Assembly (NCBI GenBank): GCA_963748005.1
Contig: CAVVHH010000002.1
Location: 186,001 to 250,000 of the forward strand
From: CAILZL01 sp963748005
Lineage (GTDB): Bacteria; Pseudomonadota; Gammaproteobacteria; Steroidobacterales; Steroidobacteraceae
DNA: 64,000 nucleotides
Reading direction: 5' to 3'
The notes beneath the pieces are model-generated. The model did no database searches. It was not told where the DNA came from and worked only from the letters and a program-made list of their open reading frames with translations. The first letter of the stretch is position 1, and each line of letters starts with the position of its first letter. The position numbers and the translations under genes were made by a program. Below are positions 35,893 to 44,615 of this stretch, in pieces.

Positions 35893-37257
35893 TCAGTGAG
35901 CTGCATCCCCACCAATCAAATCGAGTAACTCGGTAGTCCTGGCCAGCATCAGTGCCACATTGCCACGGCTTTCCACATTCAAGCGAATCAGCGGTTCGGT
36001 GTTGGATGAACGCAGGTTGAAGCGCCACTCAGCGTATTCGATCGACAGACCATCCGTGTAGTCCACCGCCAATGCGCCCGGCTTGTAGTAATCCTCAATC
36101 TTCTTGATGGTGGCCTTGGCATCCGCCACCTTGCGATTTATTTCACCACTGGCCGGAAATGCCGCAATGCGTTCACCCACCAAAGACGACAGGCTCTGGC
36201 CCGACTCGCACAGCAACTGCGTCACCAGCAGCCAGGGCACCTGCCCGCTGTCGCAGTAACCAAAGGCGCGGAAGTAGTGATGCGCGCTCATCTCGCCACC
36301 ATAGATGGCATCGTGCTGGCGCATCACGTCCTTGATAAAGGCATGCCCTGACTTGGACTGCACGGGCACACCGCCCAGTGATTTCACCATCTCCAGCGTT
36401 GCCCAGGTCAGGCGCGGGTCATACACAATGCGCGCACCCTTCTCACGCTTCAGGAACATCGAGGCAAGCAATCCGACGATGTAGTAGCCCTCTATGAATT
36501 CACCGCGCTCATCGAAAAAGAAACAGCGGTCATAGTCGCCATCCCAGGCGATGCCCAGATCGGCTTTGTGTTCCTTGATGGCCTTGATGGTGGAGGCACG
36601 GTTCTCCTCCAGCATCGGATTGGGCACACCGTTGGGAAAGCCGCCATCGGGATTGTGATGAATCTTGATGAACTCGAACGGCAGATACTTTTCCAGACTA
36701 TCGATGACCGCGCCGGCACCGCCGTTACCGGCATTGACCACCACTTTGAGCTTCCTGAGTTTGCTGACGTCCAGGTAGGAACGCAGGTGCTCGATGTACT
36801 TGTTCCAGGTATCGAGCTGGCGCAGCTCACCTTTACGCGCCGGTTGACTGTACGCATCGGCATCCGCAATTTTCTTGATCTCCAGCAGCCCCGTGTCGCC
36901 GCTGATCGGCCGTGATTGCTCACGCACGAACTTCATGCCGTTGTAATCAGGTGGATTGTGGCTGGCCGTGACCATGATGCCGCCATCCATTTTCATGGCG
37001 AAGGTGGCGAAATACACACCTTCGGTGCCACACAGACCGATGTCGTATACATCCACGCCAGAATCCAGCAAGCCGCGCGTCAATGCTTCGCACAGCTGTG
37101 CGCTGGACAGACGGATATCGCGCCCGACAACCACCTTCCTGGGTTTCAACCACTCGGCATAGGCACGACCAACGCGATACGCGACCTCAGGATTGAGTTC
37201 CGAGGGGATGCGCCCGCGTAAGTCATAGGCTTTGAATCCGGCGATAGGAAAAGGCAT
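35893..37257 (-). CDS. Phosphomannomutase/phosphoglucomutase
   Basis: 454 residues from the ATG at 37257, a GGGAG lying upstream. The catalytic phosphoserine is Ser99 in TASHNP. The magnesium loop is DGDYDR at about 239-244. The sugar-binding GEMSAHHYF and the C-terminal phosphate-binding RSSNTEP are present. AlgC-like enzymes interconvert mannose-6-P and mannose-1-P, and also the glucose phosphates. The product feeds the GDP-mannose enzyme encoded next door and probably the UDP-glucose pathway too. Confidence 0.92.
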   Translation of the reverse strand: MPFPIAGFKAYDLRGRIPSELNPEVAYRVGRAYAEWLKPRKVVVGRDIRLSSAQLCEALTRGLLDSGVDVYDIGLCGTEGVYFATFAMKMDGGIMVTASHNPPDYNGMKFVREQSRPISGDTGLLEIKKIADADAYSQPARKGELRQLDTWNKYIEHLRSYLDVSKLRKLKVVVNAGNGGAGAVIDSLEKYLPFEFIKIHHNPDGGFPNGVPNPMLEENRASTIKAIKEHKADLGIAWDGDYDRCFFFDERGEFIEGYYIVGLLASMFLKREKGARIVYDPRLTWATLEMVKSLGGVPVQSKSGHAFIKDVMRQHDAIYGGEMSAHHYFRAFGYCDSGQVPWLLVTQLLCESGQSLSSLVGERIAAFPASGEINRKVADAKATIKKIEDYYKPGALAVDYTDGLSIEYAEWRFNLRSSNTEPLIRLNVESRGNVALMLARTTELLDLIGGDAAH

Positions 37258-37451
37258 GGTCAGCAAGGCTCCCTGATCAATTGCGATTGAATAGCTGGAT
37301 TGTGGCGACTGAGATCGCTGCAATCAATGCAAATTGCTCAATCACTTGATACCGGCGTGCGTTCGCGCACATCGACCAAAAAACAAGGCACACGAAGTTC
37401 GTGCACCTGTGTTTTCACTTGAAGTAGACGGACTCGCCTGCCACTACTGCC

Positions 37452-38891
37452 CTAGCCAAGATTGGTGGGTTTATCACCGTGTCGGCCATACACATCTTCG
37501 AAACGCACGATGTCGTCTTCGCCCAGATAGGTACCGGACTGCACTTCGATGATGTGCAGCGGGATCTTGCCGGGGTTGTCGATGCGGTGCTTGGCCCCAA
37601 TGGGAATGTAGGTAGACTGGTTTTCTTCCAGCAGAAATACCTTGTCATCGCAGGTAATGCGCGCCGTACCTGATACCACTACCCAGTGCTCGGCGCGATG
37701 ATGATGCAGCTGCAGCGACAGGGTCGCTCCCGGATTGACCACCAACCGCTTCACCTGGAAACGCTCGCCGGAATCGATGCTGTCGTAGCTGCCCCAGGGC
37801 CGGAACACCTCGCGGTGCAACGAGGTTTCATAACGCCCCTGTTTCTTGAGTTCGTTGACCAGATTCTTGACGTCCTGCACGCGGTCCTTGGGGGCCACCA
37901 TTACCGCGTCCTTGGTCTCGACGACCACGTGATCCTTCAGGCCAACGGTGGCAACCAGACGACTGGTGGAATGCAGGTAACAACCGTGTGAATCGCTGAC
38001 CAGCACATCACCGACCGTCACGTTGCCCGCTGCATCAGGCGGTATGGCTTCGTGCAGAGCCGACCAGGAACCCACATCGCTCCAGCCCGCATCCAGCGGC
38101 ACCACCACCGCCTTGCTGGTTTTCTCCATCACTGCGTAGTCGATGGAATCGCTGGGACAAGCGGTGAACTCGGCGGTGGGAAGACGCGTAAAATCCAGAT
38201 CGTGCTTGGCAGCAGAAAATGCCGCCACGCAGGCCGAGTGCATGGCGGGCGCCAGCTGCTTGATCTCATCCAGCAGGGTGCGCGCCTTGAACATGAACAT
38301 GCCGCTGTTCCAGTAGTAACGACCGGACGCCACGTATTCCCGGGCGGTTTCAATATCGGGTTTTTCAACAAACTGAGCTACGGGGTAGTCCGGACCGGCA
38401 CCTTCGCCGCGGCGAATGTAGCCGTAACCGGTTTCAGGCTTGCTGGGTACGACGCCAAAGGTCACCAGCTTGCCCGCCTCAGCCGCTTTCAAACCCACCT
38501 GTACAGCCGCCTGAAAGGCCTTTACGTTGCGAATCACATGATCGGCGGGCAAGACCAGCAGTGCCGGGTCCGAAGCGCCCTCGCGGGTCGACAGTGCGCT
38601 TAACGCGGCAACCGCCACCGCCGGCGCGGTATTGCGCCCGACTGGCTCCAGCACAATGGCACTGGCCGGGGTTTTGACCTGACGCAGCTGCTCGGCAACC
38701 AGGAAGCGATGACTCTCGTTACACACCACCACAGGGGCTTGCACACCTGGCACCCCTGTCAGGCGCGCCAGGGTTTCCTGCAACATGGTGCCCCTGCCGA
38801 CCAGTGACAGCAGTTGCTTGGGGTAAAGCTCACGGGACAGGGGCCACAGGCGGGTACCCGAGCCACCGGAAAGGACGACGGGGATCAACAT
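37452..38891 (-). CDS. Mannose-1-phosphate guanylyltransferase / mannose-6-phosphate isomerase
   Basis: 479 residues from the ATG at 38891, with AAGGAAA six bases upstream. The N-terminal nucleotidyltransferase has GGSGTRLWP (about 9-17) and YPKQ. The C-terminal cupin is a type II phosphomannose isomerase domain with QLHHHRAEHW. This bifunctional ManC/AlgA-type enzyme makes GDP-mannose from GTP and mannose-1-P and supplies mannose-6-P from fructose-6-P. With the phosphomutase it forms a full GDP-mannose route. Confidence 0.93.
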   Translation of the reverse strand: MLIPVVLSGGSGTRLWPLSRELYPKQLLSLVGRGTMLQETLARLTGVPGVQAPVVVCNESHRFLVAEQLRQVKTPASAIVLEPVGRNTAPAVAVAALSALSTREGASDPALLVLPADHVIRNVKAFQAAVQVGLKAAEAGKLVTFGVVPSKPETGYGYIRRGEGAGPDYPVAQFVEKPDIETAREYVASGRYYWNSGMFMFKARTLLDEIKQLAPAMHSACVAAFSAAKHDLDFTRLPTAEFTACPSDSIDYAVMEKTSKAVVVPLDAGWSDVGSWSALHEAIPPDAAGNVTVGDVLVSDSHGCYLHSTSRLVATVGLKDHVVVETKDAVMVAPKDRVQDVKNLVNELKKQGRYETSLHREVFRPWGSYDSIDSGERFQVKRLVVNPGATLSLQLHHHRAEHWVVVSGTARITCDDKVFLLEENQSTYIPIGAKHRIDNPGKIPLHIIEVQSGTYLGEDDIVRFEDVYGRHGDKPTNLG

Positions 38892-38923
38892 TGCGATTTC
38901 CTTTGCGGCATAAAAAGCGATGA

Positions 38924-39023
38924 GGGCGGTTCGTGGATCAACCATTCCCTTCGGTCACGAACCGCCCCTACAAATGGGCCGAGAGGTTGTGTCTTGTGTA
39001 GGGGCCCGTTCGCGAACGGCCCT
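38924..39023. repeat. REP-like palindromic repeat pair, copy 1
   Basis: Two imperfect palindromes are arranged head to head. GGGCGGTTCGTG (38924-38935) pairs with CACGAACCGCCCCTAC (38956-38971). A second unit, GTAGGGGCCCGTTCG and its complement, fills 38998-39023. The same two units recur in another arrangement at 41987-42042, and a related pair is at 43118-43175. The layout resembles REP/BIME elements mobilised by RAYT proteins. Confidence 0.7.
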
Positions 39024-39032
39024 GCTTAAGAC

Positions 39033-40946
39033 CTACAATTTCAGGCGGCCGGACGCCTCAAGATACTCGATGATCTTTGCCACGCAATCATCGACATGCA
39101 ACTTTGAGGTATCAAGCACAATCTCGGCCGCTTCCGGGGCTTCGTATGGGGAGCTGATACCCGTGAAGTTCTGGATCTGCCCCTGTCGGGCACGGTTGTA
39201 CAGTCCCTTGGGATCGCGGCTTTCGCAGACTTCCAGTGAGGTGCTGACATACACCTCGATGAACTCACCCGGCTCCACCAGTTCGCGCACCAGCCGGCGA
39301 TCACTGCGGAAGGGTGAAATGAAAGCCGTCAGCACGATCAGGCCCGCGTCCACGAACAGCCGCGACACCTCGCCGATGCGGCGCACGTTTTCGACGCGCT
39401 CGCTATCGGAGAACCCCAGATCACGGTTCAAGCCATGGCGGACATTGTCACCGTCCAGCAAGTAGCTGTGGTAACCACGGCGAAACAGCTCCTGCTCCAC
39501 CGCATTGGCGATGGTGGACTTGCCAGCGCCTGACAGGCCGGTGAACCAGAGGATGCAGGGCAGCTGGCTCTTCTGGTTGGCGCGCTGCTGGCGGTTGATT
39601 TCCAGACGTTCGGAGTACACATTGCCGTGCACTTCATGCGCCTTGACCGTCGCGCTGCGGCGGATCATGCCGGCGCCGGCCGTCGTGTTGTTCAAGCGAT
39701 CTACGACGATGAAGCTGCCGGTCTCGCGGCACAGGTCGTACACGTCATAGGCCACGGCATGATTCAGCGCGATCTTGCACACCGCAATTTCGTTGAGCTT
39801 CAGCTCTGCGGCGGCATGACGCGACAGGTCGTTCACATCCACCCGGTATTCAATGCGCTGCACCGTGCCGCGCACATACTGATTATTGATCTTGAACTCG
39901 TACTGCTTGCCGGGCAGCAGCGGCTGATCCGCCATCCAGATCAGATGAGCATCGAATTCACGCGCCACGGTGGGCGCGCGATCAGGGTGCACCAGCAAAT
40001 CGCCACGGGTGATATCGATTTCGTCTTCCAATGTCAGCGTTACTGCCATGGGTGCGACGGCTTCGGTGAGCTTGCCGTCATACGTGACAATCTCCTTGAC
40101 CTTGCTGGTCTTGCGCGACGGCAGCGACATAACCTGATCGCCGACCCGCACATGTCCGGCCACCAGTGTGCCGGCATAACCGCGAAATTCGGCATTGGGA
40201 CGACTCACATACTGCACCGGGAAACGCAGATCGTCCGACAGATCATCGCTGATATCGACGGTGTCCAGGATCTCCAGCAGGGGCTGACCTTCGTACCAGG
40301 GCATATTGGTGGAAGGCTTGACCACGTTGTCGCCCTTGAGCGCCGACACCGGCACCACACGTACATCCTGAATGCCAAGGGTGCGCATGAAATGGCGGCA
40401 TTCGGCCGCGATGTTCTGGAATACCTTCTGGTCGTAATCCACCAGGTCCATCTTGTTCACCGCCACCATCACGTGGCGAATGCCCAGCAATGACACGATG
40501 AAACTGTGCCGACGGGTCTGCACCTGCACGCCGCGCGCCGCGTCCACCAGAATCATGGCGAGATCGGCAGTCGACGCACCGGTGGCCATATTGCGGGTGT
40601 ACTGCTCATGGCCCGGCGTATCGGCAATGATGAACTTGCGGTGTTCGGTATCGAAGTAGCGATAGGCCACGTCGATGGTGATGCCCTGCTCGCGCTCAGC
40701 CTGCAGGCCGTCCACCAGCAGCGCCAGATCGATCTGCTCACCCTGCGTGCCCCAGCGCTGGCTGTCGGCTTTCACCGCCGCCATGTGGTCTTCGAGAATC
40801 TTCTGCGAATCGTGCAGCAGCCGGCCGATCAGCGAGCTCTTGCCGTCGTCGACGCTGCCGCAAGTGATGAAGCGCAGCAGGCCCTTGGTTTCCTGACGGC
40901 TGATGAACTGTCGTACCTGATTGGTTTGCATGGGGACGGCCGACAT
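39033..40946 (-). CDS. cysNC: Sulfate adenylyltransferase subunit 1 / APS kinase fusion
   Basis: 637 residues from the ATG at 40946, which overlaps the cysD stop (TGATG). The N-terminal GTPase (CysN) has GSVDDGKSS at 30-38, DTPGHEQY and NKMDL. The C-terminal APS kinase (CysC) starts near 461 with GLSGAGKST at 470-478. CysN with CysD makes APS from ATP and sulfate; CysC phosphorylates it to PAPS. PAPS can supply sulfate assimilation or polysaccharide sulfation. No sulfotransferase is visible in the window. The frame is intact although cysD beside it is not. Confidence 0.93.
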   Translation of the reverse strand: MSAVPMQTNQVRQFISRQETKGLLRFITCGSVDDGKSSLIGRLLHDSQKILEDHMAAVKADSQRWGTQGEQIDLALLVDGLQAEREQGITIDVAYRYFDTEHRKFIIADTPGHEQYTRNMATGASTADLAMILVDAARGVQVQTRRHSFIVSLLGIRHVMVAVNKMDLVDYDQKVFQNIAAECRHFMRTLGIQDVRVVPVSALKGDNVVKPSTNMPWYEGQPLLEILDTVDISDDLSDDLRFPVQYVSRPNAEFRGYAGTLVAGHVRVGDQVMSLPSRKTSKVKEIVTYDGKLTEAVAPMAVTLTLEDEIDITRGDLLVHPDRAPTVAREFDAHLIWMADQPLLPGKQYEFKINNQYVRGTVQRIEYRVDVNDLSRHAAAELKLNEIAVCKIALNHAVAYDVYDLCRETGSFIVVDRLNNTTAGAGMIRRSATVKAHEVHGNVYSERLEINRQQRANQKSQLPCILWFTGLSGAGKSTIANAVEQELFRRGYHSYLLDGDNVRHGLNRDLGFSDSERVENVRRIGEVSRLFVDAGLIVLTAFISPFRSDRRLVRELVEPGEFIEVYVSTSLEVCESRDPKGLYNRARQGQIQNFTGISSPYEAPEAAEIVLDTSKLHVDDCVAKIIEYLEASGRLKL

Positions 40947-41877
40947 CAGAAGTACCCTTCTTTCTTCTTCTTTTCCATCGAACCCGACTGATCGTGGTCG
41001 ATGGCGCGGCCCTGACGTTCCGACGTGCGGCTTTCCAGCATCTCGCCGATGATGGCTTCCAGCGTATGCGGCCTCCGAGTACATGGCGCCGGTCAGCGGA
41101 TAGCAACCCAGCGTGCGGAAACGCACCTGCTCCATGGTCGGGCGTCTCGCCGGGATTCAGCGGAAAGCGGTCATCGTCGATCATGATCATCATGCCGTCG
41201 CGCTTCACGATCGGGCCGTTGCTTGGCGAAGTACAGCGGCACGATCGGGATGTTTTCCTGGTGGATGTACATCCAGATATCCAGCTCGGTCCAGTTCGAC
41301 AGCGGGAACACACGAATGCTTTCGCCCTTGTTGATACGGCTGTTATAGACCTTCCACAGCTCGGGACGCTGGTTGCGCGGGTCCCAGCGATGATTGGTGT
41401 CGCGGAACGAAAACACGCGCTCCTTGGCGCGCGACTTTTCTTCATCGCGACGCGCTCCGCCGAAGGCCGCATCGAACTTGTACTTGTTCAGCGCCTGCTT
41501 CAGCGCCTCGGTCTTCATGATATCGGTGTACTTGCTGCTGCCGTGGGTAAAGGGGTGATCTTGCTGCCCACCCCTCCTGGTTGATGTGCACCAGCAGATC
41601 CACGCCCAACTCGCGGGCGCGCTGGTCGCGAAACTCGATCATTTCGCGGAATTTCCAGGTGGTATCGACATGCAGCAACGGGAACGGCGGCTTGGCCGGG
41701 TAGAACGCCTTCATGGCCAGATGCAGCAGCACCGAAGAATCCTTGCCGATGGAATACAGCATCACCGGGTTTTCAAACTCGGCGACCACTTCGCGCATGA
41801 TGAAGATGCTCTCGGCTTCGAGCTCTTCCAAGCTGGGTCAGACGGCTTTTCAGGACAGAGGACGTGGCTGGGGACAT
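40946..41877 (-). pseudogene. cysD: Sulfate adenylyltransferase subunit 2, at least six small indels
   Basis: The product can be followed from the ATG at 41877 (SRLTQL) to EKKKKEGYF at 40946 only by changing frame repeatedly. Breaks lie near 41828, 41574, 41555, 41214, 41137 and 41075, mostly at runs of G or C. The fragments contain all expected pieces: YSIGKDSSVLLHLA (PP-loop), HVDTTWKF, FTHGSSKYTDIMK, FGGARRDEEKSRAKER, NWTELDIWMYI, RFRTLGCYPLTG. So many indels in one housekeeping gene beside an intact partner suggests sequence error more than decay, but the sequence as given encodes no CysD. Confidence 0.85.
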
Positions 41878-41986
41878 GAATGGTCACAATACCATTACAG
41901 AAGTGAATTGTGACGCCGGGCTGGCTCACCCTGCCAAGCGAATGGCTATAAGGATATGAAACCGGAAGTTATTTTGGCGGACTTGC

Positions 41987-42042
41987 GTAGGGGCCGCTCG
42001 TGAGCGGCCCTCCAAGCAGGGCGGTTCACGAACCGCCCCTAC
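41987..42042. repeat. REP-like palindromic repeat pair, copy 2
   Basis: GTAGGGGCCGCTCGTGAGCGG-type palindrome at 41987-42011, then a 7-base gap, then the GGGCGGTTCACG palindrome at 42019-42042. The units are those of 38924-39023 in the opposite order. The repeat supplies the TAG stop codon (42039-42041) of the epimerase gene, so it abuts or overlaps coding sequence. Confidence 0.7.
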
Positions 42043-43043
42043 GCGTAATAACTCCGATACCAGTCCACAAAGTTCTTGATCCCCACTTCCACCGACGTTG
42101 CGGGTCTGTAGCCGACATCGCGCACCAGCGCTTCCACATCGGCATAGGTGTCCGGCACATCGCCCACCTGCAAGGGCAACAGGTTCAGCTCCGCCTTCTT
42201 GCCCAGGCACTGTTCCAGAGTCTGGATGTACTTCATCAGCTCCACCGGCTGGTTGTTACCGATATTGTACAGGCGGTATGGGGCATTGCTGGTGCTCGGG
42301 TCGGGATTGTTGCTGTCCCAAGCCGGATTGGGCTGGGCAACTCGATCCATGGCCCGCACCACACCATTGGCAATGTCGGCCACGTACGTGAAATCGCGGC
42401 GATGATTACCGTAGTTGAAAACGTCGATCGGCTTGCCGGCAAGGATGTTCTTGGTGAACAGAAACAGCGCCATGTCCGGGCGTCCCCAGGGACCATACAC
42501 GGTAAAGAAACGCAGACCCGTCACCGGCAGTCGGTACAGATGGGCATAGGTATGCGCCATCAGTTCGTTGGCCTTCTTGGTTGCCGCATAAAACGACAAT
42601 GGATGGTCGACATTCTGCGTAACCGCAAACGGCATCCTAGTATTAGCGCCGTATACCGAGCTGGTCGAAGCGTACACGAGATGCTCCACACCATTGTGCC
42701 GGCACCCCTCCAGAATATTGGCAAACCCCACTACATTGCTGTCGATGTAGGCCAGCGGATTCTGGATCGAGTAGCGCACACCGGCCTGGGCCGCCAGGTT
42801 GATGACCCGCTGGAACTTTTCCTGCTTGAACAACCCGGCAATGCCTTCCCGGTCCGCGAGATCCATCTTTACAAAGCGGAAATTCGGATGTTGCTTGAGC
42901 TGCGCCAGCCGCGCCTCTTTCAACGTGACTTCGTAGTAATCATTGAGATTATCCAGCCCGACAACCTCATCGCCTCTCGCCAGCAGGATCTGGGTAGTGT
43001 GAAAGCCGATAAAGCCAGCGGCGCCGGTCAATAGAATTTTCAT
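42039..43043 (-). CDS. UDP-glucuronate 4-epimerase family protein
   Basis: 334 residues. TGAAGFIG at 6-13 binds NAD, and Tyr152/Lys156 form the YxxxK with STSSVYG before it. The segments DNLNDYYEVTLKEARL and YSIQNPLAYIDSN are characteristic of the UDP-GlcA/UDP-GalA 4-epimerase (LspL/GAE-like) group. It would convert UDP-glucuronate made by Ugd (44616-45941) into UDP-galacturonate. The stop codon lies within a REP-like element. Confidence 0.88.
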   Translation of the reverse strand: MKILLTGAAGFIGFHTTQILLARGDEVVGLDNLNDYYEVTLKEARLAQLKQHPNFRFVKMDLADREGIAGLFKQEKFQRVINLAAQAGVRYSIQNPLAYIDSNVVGFANILEGCRHNGVEHLVYASTSSVYGANTRMPFAVTQNVDHPLSFYAATKKANELMAHTYAHLYRLPVTGLRFFTVYGPWGRPDMALFLFTKNILAGKPIDVFNYGNHRRDFTYVADIANGVVRAMDRVAQPNPAWDSNNPDPSTSNAPYRLYNIGNNQPVELMKYIQTLEQCLGKKAELNLLPLQVGDVPDTYADVEALVRDVGYRPATSVEVGIKNFVDWYRSYYA

Positions 43044-43117
43044 AGGTACTCGTATCGAAGCAAACTGCAGATTTACCGACCAATGCTCCAGGCAAGATCG
43101 TCACTCCCTACATCCCT

Positions 43118-43175
43118 GTAGGTTGGGCTGTCCAGCCTAACTGCCAGATTTGTTGGGCTGGACAGCCCAACCTAC
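43118..43175. repeat. REP-like palindromic pair, variant family
   Basis: GTAGGTTGGGCTGTCCAGCC (from 43118) and GTTGGGCTGGACAGCCCAAC followed by CTAC (43152-43175) form two facing palindromes. They keep the outer GTAGG/CCTAC ends of the other repeats but with a different stem. The pair lies in the short gap between two nucleotide-sugar genes. Confidence 0.6.
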
Positions 43176-43214
43176 CGCGTCAACGCAGACACGGAAACAC
43201 ACCTTCCAAAAAAA

Positions 43215-44498
43215 TTACAACCGTCCGTCCACCAGTTTTTTGTCGAAGACATATTTGATATCAAACAGCACGTGCTCGCGTTTGGCCAGCGCCCGTACTG
43301 CTGCAATACCCATGTCCTTGAATTCCTTGTGACCCACGGCCATCACGATACCGTCATAGGTATTCTTGTTGAGTTTCTTGACCGGCTTGATGCCGTACTC
43401 GTGATCTGCTTCCCTGGCATCAATCCAGGGGTCAAACACATCGACCTTGGCGCCATACTTCTGCAATTCGGTAATCACATCCACCACTTTGGAGTTACGC
43501 AGATCAGGGCAGTTTTCCTTGAACGTCAGCCCCATGACCAGGATGCGTGAACCGTTCATATGGATGCGCTTTTTTACCATCAGCTGCGCGACGCGCTCGG
43601 CCACATAAATCGCCATGTTGTCATTGACACGACGGCCAGCGAGGATCATCTCGGGGTGATAGCCGATTTCCTGTGCCTTATGGGTCAGGTAGTAGGGATC
43701 CACGCCAATGCAATGACCTCCCACCAGACCGGGACGGAATGGCAGGAAGTTCCATTTTGTGCCGGCTGCTTCCAGCACCTCCTCGGTATCTATCCCCAGG
43801 CGATTGAAGATCAAAGCGAGTTCATTGATCAGCGCAATATTTACATCGCGCTGAGTATTCTCAATTACCTTGGCAGCCTCGGCCACACGAATGCTGGCGG
43901 CCTTGTGCGTACCGGCAGTAATGATGCTGGCATACAGCGAATTGACAAAGTCCGCCACTTCCGGGGTCGAACCAGAGGTAATCTTCTTGATGGTCGGCAG
44001 GCGGTGTTGCTTGTCGCCGGGGTTGATGCGTTCCGGACTGTAACCGCAGAAGAAATCCACGTTGTACTTAAGTCCGGATACTTCTTCGAGAATAGGGACA
44101 GCGATTTCTTCCGTACAGCCGGGATAGACGGTGGATTCATAAACAACAATATCGCCCTTCTTCAGCACCTGACCCAGCAGCTTGCTGGCGCCTTCGATGG
44201 GACTCAGATCGGGGCGGTTGTACTTATCGATGGGCGTAGGCACCGTCACGATGTAGACCTTGCACTTCCGCAGATCCTTGAGGTCAGTCGAGAACGTGAG
44301 CATCGTCGCCGCTTTCAGCTCCCTGGCATCTGTCTCCAGCGTCGAATCGCGCCCGGACTTCAACTCCGCAACGCGAGATGCCTTGATGTCAAACCCGACG
44401 GTATTGAAGTGCTTACCGAATTCAACAGCCAGCGGCAGCCCGACATAGCCCAGACCGACCACACCCAGCTTGCAATTACGAAGACTGAAACGCGCCAT
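43215..44498 (-). CDS. UDP-N-acetyl-hexosamine 6-dehydrogenase (TviB/WbpO-like)
   Basis: 427 residues from the ATG at 44498, with GGGA upstream. VVGLGYVGLPLA (13-24) binds NAD. Cys263 in GGHCIGVDPYYL is the thioester-forming residue. VPTPIDKYNRPDLSP is the motif that separates the UDP-GlcNAc/GalNAc dehydrogenase branch (TviB, WbpO) from UDP-glucose dehydrogenases. It oxidises the C6 hydroxyl twice to give a UDP-N-acetyl-hexosaminuronic acid, probably GalNAcA or GlcNAcA, for the polymer. Confidence 0.9.
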   Translation of the reverse strand: MARFSLRNCKLGVVGLGYVGLPLAVEFGKHFNTVGFDIKASRVAELKSGRDSTLETDARELKAATMLTFSTDLKDLRKCKVYIVTVPTPIDKYNRPDLSPIEGASKLLGQVLKKGDIVVYESTVYPGCTEEIAVPILEEVSGLKYNVDFFCGYSPERINPGDKQHRLPTIKKITSGSTPEVADFVNSLYASIITAGTHKAASIRVAEAAKVIENTQRDVNIALINELALIFNRLGIDTEEVLEAAGTKWNFLPFRPGLVGGHCIGVDPYYLTHKAQEIGYHPEMILAGRRVNDNMAIYVAERVAQLMVKKRIHMNGSRILVMGLTFKENCPDLRNSKVVDVITELQKYGAKVDVFDPWIDAREADHEYGIKPVKKLNKNTYDGIVMAVGHKEFKDMGIAAVRALAKREHVLFDIKYVFDKKLVDGRL

Positions 44499-44615
44499 AC
44501 CAATCCCATGTGCAGGTAACAACAGGCAGCAAGAATGCCATGGATAAGCCTCCGAAATGGAGACCTGTATCACTCAATGTGAGTGCAGGCTCGGGAACGG
44601 CCGGCCGAGTTTCTA

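Noticed and set aside
37357..37370. Hairpin GTGCG-TTCG-CGCAC between manC and the phosphomutase gene
   Set aside because: A 5-bp stem with no following T-run on either strand; not convincing as a terminator or riboswitch.
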